This document shows positions 8,333-17,483 of a DNA stretch of 39,540 nt, in pieces. Position 1 is the first letter of the stretch. Each line of letters starts with the position of its first letter. The notes beneath the pieces are model-generated. The model was not told the origin of the DNA. It did no database searches and worked only from the letters and a program-made list of their open reading frames with translations. Source of the stretch: Sphingobium indicum BiD32 (GTDB lineage Bacteria; Pseudomonadota; Alphaproteobacteria; Sphingomonadales; Sphingomonadaceae); the NCBI RefSeq assembly GCF_000382885.1, contig NZ_CAVK010000017.1, positions 1 to 39,540 on the forward strand. Reading direction: 5' to 3'. Position numbers and translations under genes: made by a program.

Positions 8333-8773
8333 TCAAAGGTGCGCGCGAATCTCTTGGGCCAGCGCCTTGAGCGCGTCGGCATCAGCGAACTGGCCCTGCG
8401 CATGCGCGGCAAAGCCGGGTGCCTGCCCCGCCCAGCGGGGCACGATATGGACGTGGAGATGGAACACGGTCTGCCCCGCCGCCGCGCCGTTGAACTGGGC
8501 GATGTGCAGACCGTCCGGGTCGAGCGCGGCGCGGATGGCGGTCGCGACCTTGCGAGTCGTGGCCATCACCTGCGCCAGCGCATCATCCTCAATCTCCAAT
8601 ATATTACGCGCCTTCGACCATTTGGAAATGACCAGCGCATGCCCCTTGGACTGGGGCTGGATATCCAGGAAGCAGAGCGTATCGGCGTCCTCGTACAGGG
8701 TGACCGAAGGGATCTTTCCCGCAAGGATGAGGGCAAAGACATTGCCCTCATCATAGACGCCATCAAGGCTCAT
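8333..8773 (-). CDS. HIT-family nucleotide hydrolase/transferase
   Basis: A 146-residue histidine triad protein of the Hint branch, which cleaves phosphoramidate or phosphoester bonds of AMP-type nucleotides in the cytoplasm. The catalytic triad motif is plain: QTVFHLHVHIVPRW (H-x-H-x-H) near residues 96-109. The N-terminal part LILAGKIPSVTLYEDADTL and SKGHALVISK is also characteristic. The ATG at 8773 is chosen because conserved sequence begins there and it lies 7 bases after the stop of the CoA-transferase gene. An earlier in-frame start would run into that gene. It is cotranscribed with the CoA-transferase genes, but the natural substrate cannot be inferred. Confidence 0.94.
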   Translation of the reverse strand: MSLDGVYDEGNVFALILAGKIPSVTLYEDADTLCFLDIQPQSKGHALVISKWSKARNILEIEDDALAQVMATTRKVATAIRAALDPDGLHIAQFNGAAAGQTVFHLHVHIVPRWAGQAPGFAAHAQGQFADADALKALAQEIRAHL

Positions 8774-8780
8774 GACACTC

Positions 8781-9416
8781 TCAGCGCAAATAATGGGCGG
8801 TGGTCTTGGCGGCGACTTCCTCCGCCGTGACGCCGGGCGCCATTTCGACCAGCGTGAACGGGCTGTCATGGTCGGGGCGCTGGAATACGCACAGGTCGGT
8901 GATGATCATGTCGACCACATTCTTGCCGGTCAGCGGCAGGGTGCAAGCCGGGATAAATTTGGGATCGCCATTTTTGGACGTATGTTCCATCACGACGATG
9001 ATCTTCTTGACGCCCGCGACCAGATCCATCGCGCCGCCCATGCCCTTGATCATCTTACCGGGGATCATCCAGTTGGCGATGTCGCCATTTTCGGCAATCT
9101 CCATCGCACCAAGGACGGTGAGATCGATATGCCCGCCCCGGATCATCGCGAAACTGTCGGCCGAGCTGAAATAGGCGGTCTGCGGCAGTTCGCTGATCGT
9201 CTGCTTGCCTGCGTTGATCAGGTCCGCATCCTCCTCGCCCTCATAAGGGAAAGGCCCGATGCCCAGCATCCCGTTTTCCGACTGGAGCGTCACTTCAACG
9301 CCAGCCGGGATATGGTTCGCAACCAGCGTCGGGATGCCGATGCCTAAATTGACGTAGAAACCGTCTTTCAGTTCCTTGGCCGCGCGGGCGGCCATCTCAT
9401 CACGAGTCCATGCCAT
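8781..9416 (-). CDS. scoB: 3-oxoacid CoA-transferase subunit B
   Basis: The beta subunit (211 residues) of a class I CoA-transferase that moves CoA from succinyl-CoA to acetoacetate or a related 3-oxoacid, for ketone-body or aromatic/fatty acid catabolism. It has [13 protein letters not shown] near residues 22-34 and [10 protein letters not shown] near 46-55; the Glu of SENG forms the covalent glutamyl-CoA intermediate. [19 protein letters not shown] follows near 123-141. It lies 2 bases after the alpha subunit gene, as usual for these heterodimers. The closely related PcaJ (3-oxoadipate) is an alternative. There are no pca genes nearby, so the succinyl-CoA:acetoacetate type is favoured. Confidence 0.93.
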   Translation of the reverse strand: MAWTRDEMAARAAKELKDGFYVNLGIGIPTLVANHIPAGVEVTLQSENGMLGIGPFPYEGEEDADLINAGKQTISELPQTAYFSSADSFAMIRGGHIDLTVLGAMEIAENGDIANWMIPGKMIKGMGGAMDLVAGVKKIIVVMEHTSKNGDPKFIPACTLPLTGKNVVDMIITDLCVFQRPDHDSPFTLVEMAPGVTAEEVAAKTTAHYLR

Positions 9417-9418
9417 GA

Positions 9419-10129
9419 TTAAGCGGCCTCCCTTTGGCGAACGGTGCGGAATTCGATCTTCTTGTCGTAGGGCGCGCCGATGATCATGCGCTTCACGTAA
9501 ATGCCGGGCAGGTGGATCGCGTCCGGGTCAAGACTGCCGGTCGGCACCACTTCCTCGACTTCGGCGACGCAGATTTTCGCGGCGGTCGCCATCGGCTGGT
9601 TGAAGTTGCGCGCGGTCTTGCGGAAGATCAGGTTGCCGCTCTCGTCGGCCTTCCAGCCCTTGATGATGGCCACATCGGCAAAGATGCCGCGTTCCAGGAT
9701 ATAATCCTCGCCATCGAAATTCTTGACTTCCTTGCCCTCGGCCACCTGCGTGCCAACGCCGGTCTTTGTGTAGAAGCCGGGGATGCCCGCCCCGCCCGCG
9801 CGGCAGCGTTCGGCCAGCGTTCCTTGGGGGCAGAATTCGACTTCCAGCTCGCCCGCCAGATATTGGCGTTCAAATTCCTTATTCTCGCCGACATAGGAGG
9901 AGATCATCTTCTTGACCTGCCGAGTGCGCAGCAGCTTGCCCAGCCCCTCGCCATCGATGCCGGCATTGTTGGAAGCAATGGTCAGATCCTTGACGCCCGA
10001 ATCGCGGATCGCGTCGATCAGCCGTTCGGGAATGCCGCACAGGCCAAATCCGCCGGCGCACAGATGCATACCATCAAAGAGGAGCCCCTCCAGCGCGGAC
10101 GCGGCATCGGGGTAGAGCTTGTTCACCAT
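9419..10129 (-). CDS. scoA: 3-oxoacid CoA-transferase subunit A
   Basis: The alpha subunit (236 residues) of the same CoA-transferase. Family landmarks are [17 protein letters not shown] near residues 25-41, [18 protein letters not shown] near 50-67 and [20 protein letters not shown] near 102-121. A strong ribosome binding site, GAGGAGGAG, lies at 10138-10146, fixing the ATG at 10129. It is the first gene of a same-strand run (scoA, scoB, HIT, then the polysaccharide genes). The 250-base gap upstream presumably holds the promoter. Substrate is more likely acetoacetate than 3-oxoadipate, but sequence reading alone does not settle it. Confidence 0.93.
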   Translation of the reverse strand: MVNKLYPDAASALEGLLFDGMHLCAGGFGLCGIPERLIDAIRDSGVKDLTIASNNAGIDGEGLGKLLRTRQVKKMISSYVGENKEFERQYLAGELEVEFCPQGTLAERCRAGGAGIPGFYTKTGVGTQVAEGKEVKNFDGEDYILERGIFADVAIIKGWKADESGNLIFRKTARNFNQPMATAAKICVAEVEEVVPTGSLDPDAIHLPGIYVKRMIIGAPYDKKIEFRTVRQREAA

Positions 10130-10381
10130 CGCTATTTCTCCTCCTCAACTTGCCCCAGCCCATAGGCGACAAGACAGGCAGCGGTCAATTTGCTGCATGG
10201 GCGAAAATTGAAGAGGGTCGATTACAAGATGCGCTTCGCAATCTTCCCCTTTGAAGGGCAGGGCTATCGTATATGGCCCGCACTTCATTTTACTTCGTCA
10301 TGCGGAACTCGTTTAGGATGACCTCGAAGGAGCGGGCATTTTCTATGCGATAGTCCTGCCTGCAACGGGAGGATTCACGCG

Positions 10382-11383
10382 TCAGATCAATCCTGCCAAA
10401 GGGCTGGACGGATCAGCATACATACGTTTGCCCATGCGTCCGGCGCGATAGGCCATGCGGCCCGCCTCCACGCCCGCCTTCATCGCGGCAGCCATCAGCA
10501 CCGGGTCTTTCGCTTCGGCGATCGCGGTGTTCATCAATACCCCTGTACAACCCAGTTCCATCGCCTGCGCCGCCTCCGATGCAGTACCGACGCCGGCATC
10601 TACCAACACGGGCAGTGTGGTGCCCTCCACGATCAGGCGGATGGTGACCCGGTTCTGGATGCCAAGGCCGGACCCGATCGGCGCGCCCAGCGGCATGATC
10701 GCCACCGCGCCGACATCCTCCAACCGCTTGGCCGCGATCGGATCATCGACGCAATAGACCATCGGCTTGAAGCCTTCCTTGGCCAGAATTTCGGTCGCGC
10801 GCAGCGTTTCGACCATGTCGGGATAGAGGGTGCGCGCCTCGCCCAGCACTTCCAGCTTCACCAATTCCCAGCCGCCAGCCTCGCGCGCCAGCCGCAACGT
10901 GCGGATCGCGTCCTCGCCGGTGAAGCAGCCCGCGGTGTTGGGCAGGTAGGTGATGACCTTGGGGTCGATATAGTCGGTCAGCATCGGCGCCTTGGGGTCG
11001 CTCACATTGACGCGGCGCACCGCGACAGTGACGATTTCCGCGCCCGACGCCGCGACCGCTGCCGCATTCTGCTCGAAACTCTTATATTTGCCGGTGCCCA
11101 CGATCAGGCGCGACCGGAAGGTCTGGCCCGCGACGGACCAGCTGTCGGCGGCGACTGGAGACCCGTCGCCGCCGCCGACAAAATGCACGATTTCCAGCTC
11201 GTCGCCATCCTCGACCATGACCTGTGCCAGTGTCGATCGCGGCACGACCTCCAGATTGCGCTCGACCGCCACCTTTTCCGGCACGAAACCCAGTTCGCTT
11301 GCCAGTTGGGCCAGGGTCAGCCCGTCGCGCACGCGGCGATGTTCGCCGTTGATATGGATGGATATGGTGCCGTCGACGCTCAC
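10382..11383 (-). CDS. thiG: ThiS-ThiG fusion: sulfur carrier protein plus thiazole synthase
   Basis: A 333-residue fusion covering two steps of thiamine thiazole synthesis. Residues 1 to about 72 are a ThiS ubiquitin-like fold ending at Gly-Gly-Gly ([10 protein letters not shown]). Residues from about 80 are ThiG, which condenses 1-deoxyxylulose 5-phosphate, dehydroglycine and the ThiS thiocarboxylate to the thiazole. ThiG features include [47 protein letters not shown] with the Schiff-base Lys, and [12 protein letters not shown]. The start is GTG. The gene is divergent from aroQ. No thiC, thiE, thiO or thiF is adjacent. In free-standing ThiS the C-terminal Gly is adenylated and thiolated, so an internal Gly-Gly needs processing or a different mechanism. 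Confidence 0.93.
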   Translation of the reverse strand: MSVDGTISIHINGEHRRVRDGLTLAQLASELGFVPEKVAVERNLEVVPRSTLAQVMVEDGDELEIVHFVGGGDGSPVAADSWSVAGQTFRSRLIVGTGKYKSFEQNAAAVAASGAEIVTVAVRRVNVSDPKAPMLTDYIDPKVITYLPNTAGCFTGEDAIRTLRLAREAGGWELVKLEVLGEARTLYPDMVETLRATEILAKEGFKPMVYCVDDPIAAKRLEDVGAVAIMPLGAPIGSGLGIQNRVTIRLIVEGTTLPVLVDAGVGTASEAAQAMELGCTGVLMNTAIAEAKDPVLMAAAMKAGVEAGRMAYRAGRMGKRMYADPSSPLAGLI

Positions 11384-11506
11384 GATATGCGGTCCCGTTC
11401 ATGCAAGGTGGAAACGTGTCTCGACTTGGCGCGACACGAAAGGCTAAAGATCGTCGCCGCATATAGGGGCGCTTGTCCCCTGCTCGCAACAACCAAGGGG
11501 AACGCC

Positions 11507-11947
11507 GTGGCGGATACGCGCAAAATCTACGTGCTGAACGGTCCCAACCTCAACATGCTGGGAACGCGCGAGCCGGAAATATACGGCTATGACACGCTGG
11601 ACGACATTGCCGAGCGGATGGAGGATGCGGCGACGCGCGCCCATGTCGCGATCGATTTCCGGCAATCGAACCATGAAGGTCATCTGATCGACTGGTTGCA
11701 GGAAGCGCATGGCGAGGGCGCCCATGCCGTCATCCTGAACCCTGGCGGGCTGACTCATACGTCCGTAGCGCTGCACGACGCGATCAAGGGCATCACCGTG
11801 CCAGTGATAGAGGTCCACCTGTCCAATCCGCACAAGCGCGAGGATTTTCGCCACAAGAGCTATGTCGGCATGGCGGCCAGGGGAACGATCGCCGGCTTTG
11901 GGCCGATGTCCTACATGCTGGCGCTGGAGGCCGCGCTGGAACTCTAG
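11507..11947 (+). CDS. aroQ: type II 3-dehydroquinate dehydratase
   Basis: A 146-residue type II dehydroquinase that converts 3-dehydroquinate to 3-dehydroshikimate in the shikimate pathway, acting as a cytoplasmic dodecamer. Motifs: YVLNGPNLNMLGTREPEIYG near residues 8-27 (mobile loop Arg and catalytic Tyr), QSNHEGHLIDWLQ near 51-63, NPGGLTHTSVALHDAI near 74-89, and EVHLSNPHKREDFRHKS near 97-113 (His). The start is GTG at 11507, preceded by AAGGGGA at the right spacing; no in-frame ATG precedes the conserved N-terminus. It stands upstream of accB and accC, an arrangement common in alphaproteobacteria, and is probably expressed with them. Confidence 0.96.
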   Translation: MADTRKIYVLNGPNLNMLGTREPEIYGYDTLDDIAERMEDAATRAHVAIDFRQSNHEGHLIDWLQEAHGEGAHAVILNPGGLTHTSVALHDAIKGITVPVIEVHLSNPHKREDFRHKSYVGMAARGTIAGFGPMSYMLALEAALEL

Positions 11948-12054
11948 AAGGCATTGCGCCGCTTCGGGCCAACGCTACAAAGTTGCGCTCTGGCGCAAAT
12001 CGGCATAGGCGCTGGCCGCAATTATCACGTCTAGATGCGAAACAAGGGTCAACC

Positions 12055-12534
12055 ATGAACGACAAGCAGGAAAAGGGCGCAATGCAGGTGGATGTCGCGC
12101 TGGTGCGTGAACTGGCCGCGCTGCTCGACGATACCCACCTGACCGAGATCGAGGTCGAGGATGGCGATCGCAAGATCCGCGTCGCCCGCAAGGCTGGCGG
12201 CGGCGCGCCCATCTATGCGCCCTCCTACGCCCCCGCCCCCGCCGCGCCGGTTGCGGCTCCGGTGGCCGCGCCCGCCGCCGCCGAACCGGCAGCACCATCG
12301 GGCACGATGGTCCGTTCGCCGATCGTGGGCACCGCTTATCTGTCGGCCGAGCCGGGCGCAGCCCCCTTCGTTCGGGTGGGCGCACAGGTCGCCGCTGGCG
12401 AGACCGTCGTGATCATCGAGGCGATGAAGGTGATGAACGCCATCGCCGCGCCGACGTCCGGCACGGTCAAGGCGGTGCTGGTCGACAATGGCCAACCGGT
12501 CGAGTTCGACCAGCCGCTGATCGTCGTTGAATAA
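12055..12534 (+). CDS. accB: biotin carboxyl carrier protein of acetyl-CoA carboxylase
   Basis: The 159-residue BCCP that carries biotin between biotin carboxylase and carboxyltransferase in the first step of fatty acid synthesis. Residues 1-45 form the N-terminal region, about 50-82 an Ala/Pro-rich flexible linker, and about 85-159 the biotinyl domain. The biotinylation site is in [10 protein letters not shown] with Lys125; it reads AMKV where many have AMKM. The ATG at 12055 sits after AAGGGTCAACC and gives the normal length; an upstream in-frame start is less likely. accC starts 13 bases after the stop, so the two are cotranscribed, probably also with aroQ 107 bases upstream. Confidence 0.97.
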   Translation: MNDKQEKGAMQVDVALVRELAALLDDTHLTEIEVEDGDRKIRVARKAGGGAPIYAPSYAPAPAAPVAAPVAAPAAAEPAAPSGTMVRSPIVGTAYLSAEPGAAPFVRVGAQVAAGETVVIIEAMKVMNAIAAPTSGTVKAVLVDNGQPVEFDQPLIVVE

Positions 12535-12547
12535 GGCCGCAACACCA

Positions 12548-13900
12548 ATGGCCATTGAAAAGCTGCTGATCGCCAACCGCGGCGAAATCGCGCTGCGCAT
12601 CCACCGCGCCTGCCATGAAATGGGCATCAAGACGGTTGCGGTCCATTCAACCGCCGACGCCGACGCCATGCATGTGCGCCTCGCTGATGAGGCGATCTGC
12701 ATCGGGCCGCCAGCGGCCAAGGACAGCTATCTGAACGTCGCGGCGATCATCTCTGCCGCAGAGATAAGCGGCGCGGACGCGATCCATCCGGGCTATGGCT
12801 TCCTGAGCGAGAACGCCAAATTCGCCGAAATCGTCGAAGCGCATGGCATCGCCTTTGTCGGGCCGAAGCCGGAACATATCCGCACCATGGGCGACAAGAT
12901 CGAGGCGAAGCGGACCGCTGGCGCGCTCGGCCTGCCGCTTGTCCCCGGTTCCGACGGCGCGATCAGCGATCTGGACGAAGCCAAGGCGATAGCGGAAAAG
13001 GCCGGTTACCCGGTCATCATCAAGGCAGCATCGGGCGGCGGCGGTCGCGGCATGAAGGTCTGCACCTCGCCCGATGACCTCGAAACGCTGATGCAGCAGG
13101 CCGGATCGGAAGCGAAGGCAGCCTTTGGCGATGCCACGGTCTATCTGGAAAAATATCTCGGCAATCCGCGCCATATCGAAATCCAGGTTTTTGGCGATGG
13201 CAAGGGCAATGCCATCCATCTGGGCGAACGCGACTGTTCACTCCAGCGCCGCCACCAGAAGGTGCTGGAAGAAGCCCCCTCCCCGATCCTGGGCCAGGCC
13301 GACCGTGAGCGGATCGGCGGCATCTGCGCCAAAGCGATGGCCGACATGGGCTATCGCGGCGCAGGGACGATCGAGTTCCTCTGGGAAGATGGCGAATTCT
13401 ACTTCATCGAGATGAACACCCGGCTTCAGGTCGAACATCCGGTGACGGAAATGATCACCGGGGTCGATCTGGTCCGCGAACAGATCCGCATCGCGGAAGG
13501 CAAGCCGCTGTCGGTGACGCAGGCCGACCTGAAATTCACCGGTCACGCGATCGAATGTCGCATCAATGCCGAAGATCCGCGTACCTTTGCGCCTTCGCCC
13601 GGCACCGTGACCCGCTATCATGTCCCCGGCGGGATGCATGTCCGCGTCGATAGCGGCCTGTATCAGGGCTATAAGGTGCCGCCCTATTACGACAGCATGA
13701 TCGGCAAGCTGATCGTTTATGGCCGCACCCGCGAAGGCTGTATCATGCGGCTGAAACGCGCCTTGCAGGAATATGTGATCGAGGGGATGAAAACCACCAT
13801 CCCCCTGCACCAGGCACTGCTGGAGGACCCGGAGTTCCTGAACGGCGACTATACGATCAAGTGGCTGGAAGAATGGCTGGCGCGGGACGGTCAGGGATGA
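12548..13900 (+). CDS. accC: biotin carboxylase subunit of acetyl-CoA carboxylase
   Basis: A 450-residue biotin carboxylase that uses ATP and bicarbonate to carboxylate biotin on AccB. The order is the standard one. The N-terminal domain has [18 protein letters not shown] at 5-22 and [15 protein letters not shown] near 80-94. The ATP-grasp domain has the glycine-rich loop [14 protein letters not shown] near 159-172 and [15 protein letters not shown] near 287-301. The C-terminal domain follows. Length equals that of E. coli AccC. The ATG at 12548 is chosen over a start 21 bases earlier that lies inside accB. Its stop overlaps the start of the ArsC-family gene as ATGA, so that gene is translationally coupled to it. 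Confidence 0.97.
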   Translation: MAIEKLLIANRGEIALRIHRACHEMGIKTVAVHSTADADAMHVRLADEAICIGPPAAKDSYLNVAAIISAAEISGADAIHPGYGFLSENAKFAEIVEAHGIAFVGPKPEHIRTMGDKIEAKRTAGALGLPLVPGSDGAISDLDEAKAIAEKAGYPVIIKAASGGGGRGMKVCTSPDDLETLMQQAGSEAKAAFGDATVYLEKYLGNPRHIEIQVFGDGKGNAIHLGERDCSLQRRHQKVLEEAPSPILGQADRERIGGICAKAMADMGYRGAGTIEFLWEDGEFYFIEMNTRLQVEHPVTEMITGVDLVREQIRIAEGKPLSVTQADLKFTGHAIECRINAEDPRTFAPSPGTVTRYHVPGGMHVRVDSGLYQGYKVPPYYDSMIGKLIVYGRTREGCIMRLKRALQEYVIEGMKTTIPLHQALLEDPEFLNGDYTIKWLEEWLARDGQG

Positions 13901-14241
13901 ACGCCACCATCTGGCACAATCCCCGCTGCTCCAAGTCGCGCGCGGCACTGGCTATCCTTCAGGAGATGCCGGGCGTGGAAGTGAGCGTGGTGGAATATCT
14001 CAAGACGCCGCCCAGCCGCGCTGAAATCGCGGCAGTGCTGGCCAAAGCCGGGCTGCCCCCGCGCGATGCGCTGCGCAAGGGCGAGGGCGTCGTGAAGGAA
14101 ATCGCCCTCGACACCAGCGATGACGCCGCGATCCTCGACGCCATGGCCGTGCATCCGATCCTGATCGAGCGCGCCATCGTCATCACCGACAAGGGTGCGG
14201 TAATCGCCCGGCCGCCGGAAAAGGCCCGCGACGTCCTGTAA
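13897..14241 (+). CDS. arsC: ArsC-family arsenate reductase (glutaredoxin type)
   Basis: A 114-residue thioredoxin-fold protein of the ArsC/Spx/YffB family. [14 protein letters not shown] near residues 5-18 holds the catalytic Cys. [24 protein letters not shown] near 85-108 carries the arginines and the C-terminal pattern expected of true ArsC. It would reduce arsenate to arsenite with glutathione and glutaredoxin. It begins inside the accC stop codon (ATGA overlap). No arsR, arsB/acr3 or arsH is near, so its job may be general thiol redox or low-level arsenate tolerance. Distinguishing ArsC from YffB-like proteins by eye is reasonable but not certain. Confidence 0.9.
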   Translation: MNATIWHNPRCSKSRAALAILQEMPGVEVSVVEYLKTPPSRAEIAAVLAKAGLPPRDALRKGEGVVKEIALDTSDDAAILDAMAVHPILIERAIVITDKGAVIARPPEKARDVL

Positions 14242-14311
14242 CGTCACGCGCGCGTAACATTGCCATGATTGAGGGCTTGCTTTGGCGGGAGGAAGCCGTA
14301 GCTTTCATCCC

Positions 14312-15061
14312 ATGGCAAAGGAACCGGCATTGGCGACCATCGCCGTTTACAGCCTGAAGGGCGGCGTGGGCAAAACCACTTTCGCGATCAACCTCGCCTG
14401 GGCTTCGGCGACCATCTCGAAACGGCGGACCTTGCTGTGGGATCTTGATCCGCAGGCCGCATCAAGCTGGCTGATTTCCACCGACAACAAGAGTCGCGAC
14501 GCGGCGCACGCGATTTTCAGCAAGGATGTCGAGGTTCGCAAGCTGATCCAGCCGTCGACCGTGCCGGGGCTGGACCTGATCGCGGCGGACACATCACTGC
14601 GCAGTCTGGACCATCTGTTCCGCGAAATGGACAAGAAGAAGCGATTGTCCAAGCTGATCGAGAGTCTGGGCAAGGATTATGACCGCATCATCCTCGATTG
14701 TCCGCCGGGCCTCACCGAAACCAGCGAGCAGGTGCTGCGCGCCGCCGACCTGATCGTCATTCCCGTCATCCCGTCCCCCCTGTCGCAGCGGGCGATGGGC
14801 GAAGTGGCCCGCTATCTGGTGCAGCGTGGCGGGAGCCATGCGCCGATCCTGCCGGTCTATTCGATGGTCGATCGCCGCCGGACCCTGCATCGCAAGGCGC
14901 TGGACGAACAGCCCGGCTGGCCCGCCATTCCGATGGCCAGCACGATCGAGCAGATGACGGTGCGGCGCAAGCCGCTGGGCGCCTTTGCCCCGGCATCGCC
15001 CCCGGCAAAGGATTTTGCCGCGCTATGGACCATGGTCGAGCGGCAATTGCTGGGTAATTAG
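14312..15061 (+). CDS. orphan ParA/MinD-family ATPase
   Basis: A 249-residue deviant Walker A ATPase. The P-loop is YSLKGGVGKTTFAINLAW near residues 13-30, followed by LLWDLDPQAASSWL near 44-57 and DRIILDCPPGL near 124-134 (Walker B region). These proteins dimerise with ATP and position DNA or protein complexes by binding nucleoid or membrane. There is no parB, no parS-like site and no minC/minE beside it, and the extreme C-terminus lacks an obvious MinD amphipathic helix. So the cargo is unknown. The ATG at 14312 is the only in-frame ATG before the P-loop. GGGAGGA at 14287-14293 is rather far from it, and a TTG at 14282 is possible. Its stop overlaps that of the opposing GGDEF-EAL gene. Confidence 0.88.
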   Translation: MAKEPALATIAVYSLKGGVGKTTFAINLAWASATISKRRTLLWDLDPQAASSWLISTDNKSRDAAHAIFSKDVEVRKLIQPSTVPGLDLIAADTSLRSLDHLFREMDKKKRLSKLIESLGKDYDRIILDCPPGLTETSEQVLRAADLIVIPVIPSPLSQRAMGEVARYLVQRGGSHAPILPVYSMVDRRRTLHRKALDEQPGWPAIPMASTIEQMTVRRKPLGAFAPASPPAKDFAALWTMVERQLLGN

Positions 15062-17418
15062 GCTCGCGCCCGCTCCTGCTGCGGCGGGAACAGGCCAATC
15101 GCATCCTGCGCGACCATGGGGCGGCCGAAATAATAGCCCTGCACCTTTTTGCAGCCCAGTCGGCGTACCATTTCCAGCTCGACTTCCGTTTCTACGCCTT
15201 CGGCCGTGGTCGCCATGCCCAGACTGTCGGCCAGCGTCACAACGGCGCGGATGATCGCCAGACTTTCGGGCGTGTTTTTCGACGCGCCGACCACGAAGCT
15301 GCGGTCGATCTTGATCGTGTTGAAGCGAGTCCGGCTGAGATAGCCGAGCGAGGAATAGCCGGTGCCGAAATCATCGAGCGAGAGCTGGATGCCAAGGCCA
15401 AGCAATTGGTCCAGCACCCGCAGCGCACCCGCATCCTCGTTCATGAACACGCTTTCGGTGACTTCCAGTTCCAGCCGCCGCGCTTCCAGCCCGCTTTGCG
15501 CCAGCGCCGATATGACGGCCGCCACGAAACTGGGGTGAGCCAATTGCTCGGCCGATACGTTGACAGCGATCCTGACATCGTCGGGCCAGCGCACGGCTTC
15601 CATGCAGGCGGTGCGCAGCACCCATTCACCGATCGGCGCGATCAGCCGGGCTTCTTCGGCCACCGGCACGAACTTGACCGGCGAAATCGGTCCCATTTCC
15701 GGGTGGGTCCAGCGGACGAGCGCCTCAAAACCCATCACCGCGCCACTGACCGCATCGACAACCGGCTGGTAGAGGACATGCAACTGGTCCTTTGCCAGCG
15801 CCTCGCGCAGCGCCAGTTCGAGCAGCCGCCTTTCTTCCGCCTTGGCGTGGAGCTGCGGTTCATAGGCGCAATGCAGTCCGCCGCCTTCACCCTTGGCGCG
15901 ATAGAGCGCCAGGTCCGCGCTGCGGATCAGGGATTCCGATTCGCGCCCATCCATTGGCGATAGCGCAGAGCCGACCGATGCCCCGACATAGAGCATATGC
16001 TGATCGACCTGATAGGGGGCCGAGAGCGCACCGATGATCGCGTTGGACAGTTGAACGATCCGATGGCTGTCGGCGACGGTGGGAATGACGACGCCAAACT
16101 CGTCGCCGCCGATTCGCCCGCAAAATTCCGGACCTGAACAAATTTGCCGCAAACGGCGCGCGACCTGGCTGAGCAGCTTGTCACCGGTCTGGTGTCCCAG
16201 CGTGTCGTTGATCGCCTTGAACCGGTCCAGGTCGATCATCAGGAAGCCGCAGCCCGACGATCGCCCATGCGTCGCCGCCATCGCCTGATCCAGCACTTCG
16301 CGCAAATGGCTGCGGTTGGGCAGGCCGGTCAGCGGATCGAAGCGCGCAAGCATGGCAATCTTGTCCGCCGATTCGCGCTGCGTCGTGACGTCGGACGCGA
16401 CGCCGCGAAAGCCCAGAAATATGCCGTTTTCATCGTGTCGGGGCGACGCGGACAATTCCCACCAGCGGGTCTGGCCCTGCACCTCGACCGGAAGGACCAG
16501 ATTGCTGAAACTTTCGCGCCGCTTGAGATGGTCCGCCAGACTGTGCAAGCCGGCGGCGAAACGTCCGCTTTCCCAGCCGCTGCCGGCCAATATCTGGACC
16601 AGGGGTTCCCCTTCCAACTGGGCGGGGTCCAGCCCCATGGTTTCGGCAAAGCGCGCCGAAACGCTGCTGATCCGGCGCAGCGGATCGGTCTGCCACAGCC
16701 AGTCGGACCCGCCGCCCTCATATTCGCGCAGCAGCAGGCTGACGACTTCGCTCTTTTCCTCCAGCTGCACGGTCGTGCTGTGCTGGCGCGCGAAAGTGCG
16801 GGCATAAATGACGCAGCCGACCAGCAGCGACAGCGCATAGCTGGTCGCCAGCGCGCGCAGAGGCAAGTGGCCGCCGTCATGGAACATCGCAAACAGCCCG
16901 GCTATGCAGGGCAACAGGAAGGCGGTGGCGGACAGCGGGGTTGCGGCATAGCTGATCGCGCCGCATACCATGATGCAACTGATCAATGTCCAGAGCGCGA
17001 CCAGCTCCTCCGTTTCGCCCGCTTGCGAGACGAGGACCATACAGGCCGCCCACACAATGCCCTGCAACAGCGCGCCAAAACCGTGCCGACGCAGATCGCG
17101 GGTCGTCAGGTCGATATTATTGGCCTTCCGGCGTTCACGGTCCATCATGACACCGACCAGGGTACAGCCGATCAGCGCAATGCTCCAAAGGCCCAGCATG
17201 ACCGGCGAACAACAATGCGAAAATACCTGCCAGATGAACAGCAGACCGCACAGGTTCATGACCTGCCGCAGCAAGGCCACGCTATCCGCGGTGCGCAACT
17301 GCGATTCCAGCACCCGCGCCCCGGCGTCGTCACGCACACAGCACAGCCCCATCATCGCGCGCAGTGATGCACGCTCCTGATGGTCCGGTTCGGCGATATG
17401 TTCCAGTTTGCTACCCAC
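15058..17418 (-). CDS. membrane PAS-GGDEF-EAL protein (cyclic-di-GMP turnover)
   Basis: A 786-residue inner membrane signalling protein. The N-terminal 210 residues hold about six hydrophobic segments (for example LLRQVMNLCGLLFIWQVF and MLGLWSIALIGCTLVGVMM), forming a MASE-like sensor. A PAS domain lies near 230-355 (DWLWQTDPLRRISSVSARF). The GGDEF domain near 360-520 has an intact GRIGGDEFGVVI, with no RxxD inhibitory site before it. The EAL domain near 540-780 has FEALVRW, NVSAEQL, LEVTESVF, DDFGTGYSS, IKIDRSFV and AEGVE. So both synthesis and breakdown of c-di-GMP are possible; one usually dominates. The GTG at 17418 is the longest start; Met22 or Met23 are alternatives. It faces parA, with stops overlapping. 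Confidence 0.94.
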   Translation of the reverse strand: MGSKLEHIAEPDHQERASLRAMMGLCCVRDDAGARVLESQLRTADSVALLRQVMNLCGLLFIWQVFSHCCSPVMLGLWSIALIGCTLVGVMMDRERRKANNIDLTTRDLRRHGFGALLQGIVWAACMVLVSQAGETEELVALWTLISCIMVCGAISYAATPLSATAFLLPCIAGLFAMFHDGGHLPLRALATSYALSLLVGCVIYARTFARQHSTTVQLEEKSEVVSLLLREYEGGGSDWLWQTDPLRRISSVSARFAETMGLDPAQLEGEPLVQILAGSGWESGRFAAGLHSLADHLKRRESFSNLVLPVEVQGQTRWWELSASPRHDENGIFLGFRGVASDVTTQRESADKIAMLARFDPLTGLPNRSHLREVLDQAMAATHGRSSGCGFLMIDLDRFKAINDTLGHQTGDKLLSQVARRLRQICSGPEFCGRIGGDEFGVVIPTVADSHRIVQLSNAIIGALSAPYQVDQHMLYVGASVGSALSPMDGRESESLIRSADLALYRAKGEGGGLHCAYEPQLHAKAEERRLLELALREALAKDQLHVLYQPVVDAVSGAVMGFEALVRWTHPEMGPISPVKFVPVAEEARLIAPIGEWVLRTACMEAVRWPDDVRIAVNVSAEQLAHPSFVAAVISALAQSGLEARRLELEVTESVFMNEDAGALRVLDQLLGLGIQLSLDDFGTGYSSLGYLSRTRFNTIKIDRSFVVGASKNTPESLAIIRAVVTLADSLGMATTAEGVETEVELEMVRRLGCKKVQGYYFGRPMVAQDAIGLFPPQQERARA

Positions 17419-17483
17419 GGTCCCGCGATAGCAGCCATGGGTTATGATTTGGTAAGCCTGACGCCCGCGAAGCGATCAGCCTG

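Noticed and set aside
10229..10321. 30-codon open frame starting ATG CGC TTC in the gap between scoA and thiSG
   Set aside because: It has only a weak ribosome site (AGAGGG, too distant) and no recognisable similarity. The gap more likely holds the scoA promoter.
11384..11506. Possible TPP riboswitch before the thiSG gene
   Set aside because: The minus-strand leader lacks the conserved CUGAGA and ACCC elements. Only a short CGTGTC/GACACG hairpin is present.
16329..16892. Other open frames inside the PAS-GGDEF-EAL gene
   Set aside because: The PAS, GGDEF and EAL domains are continuous in one frame, so no frameshift or nested gene is needed.
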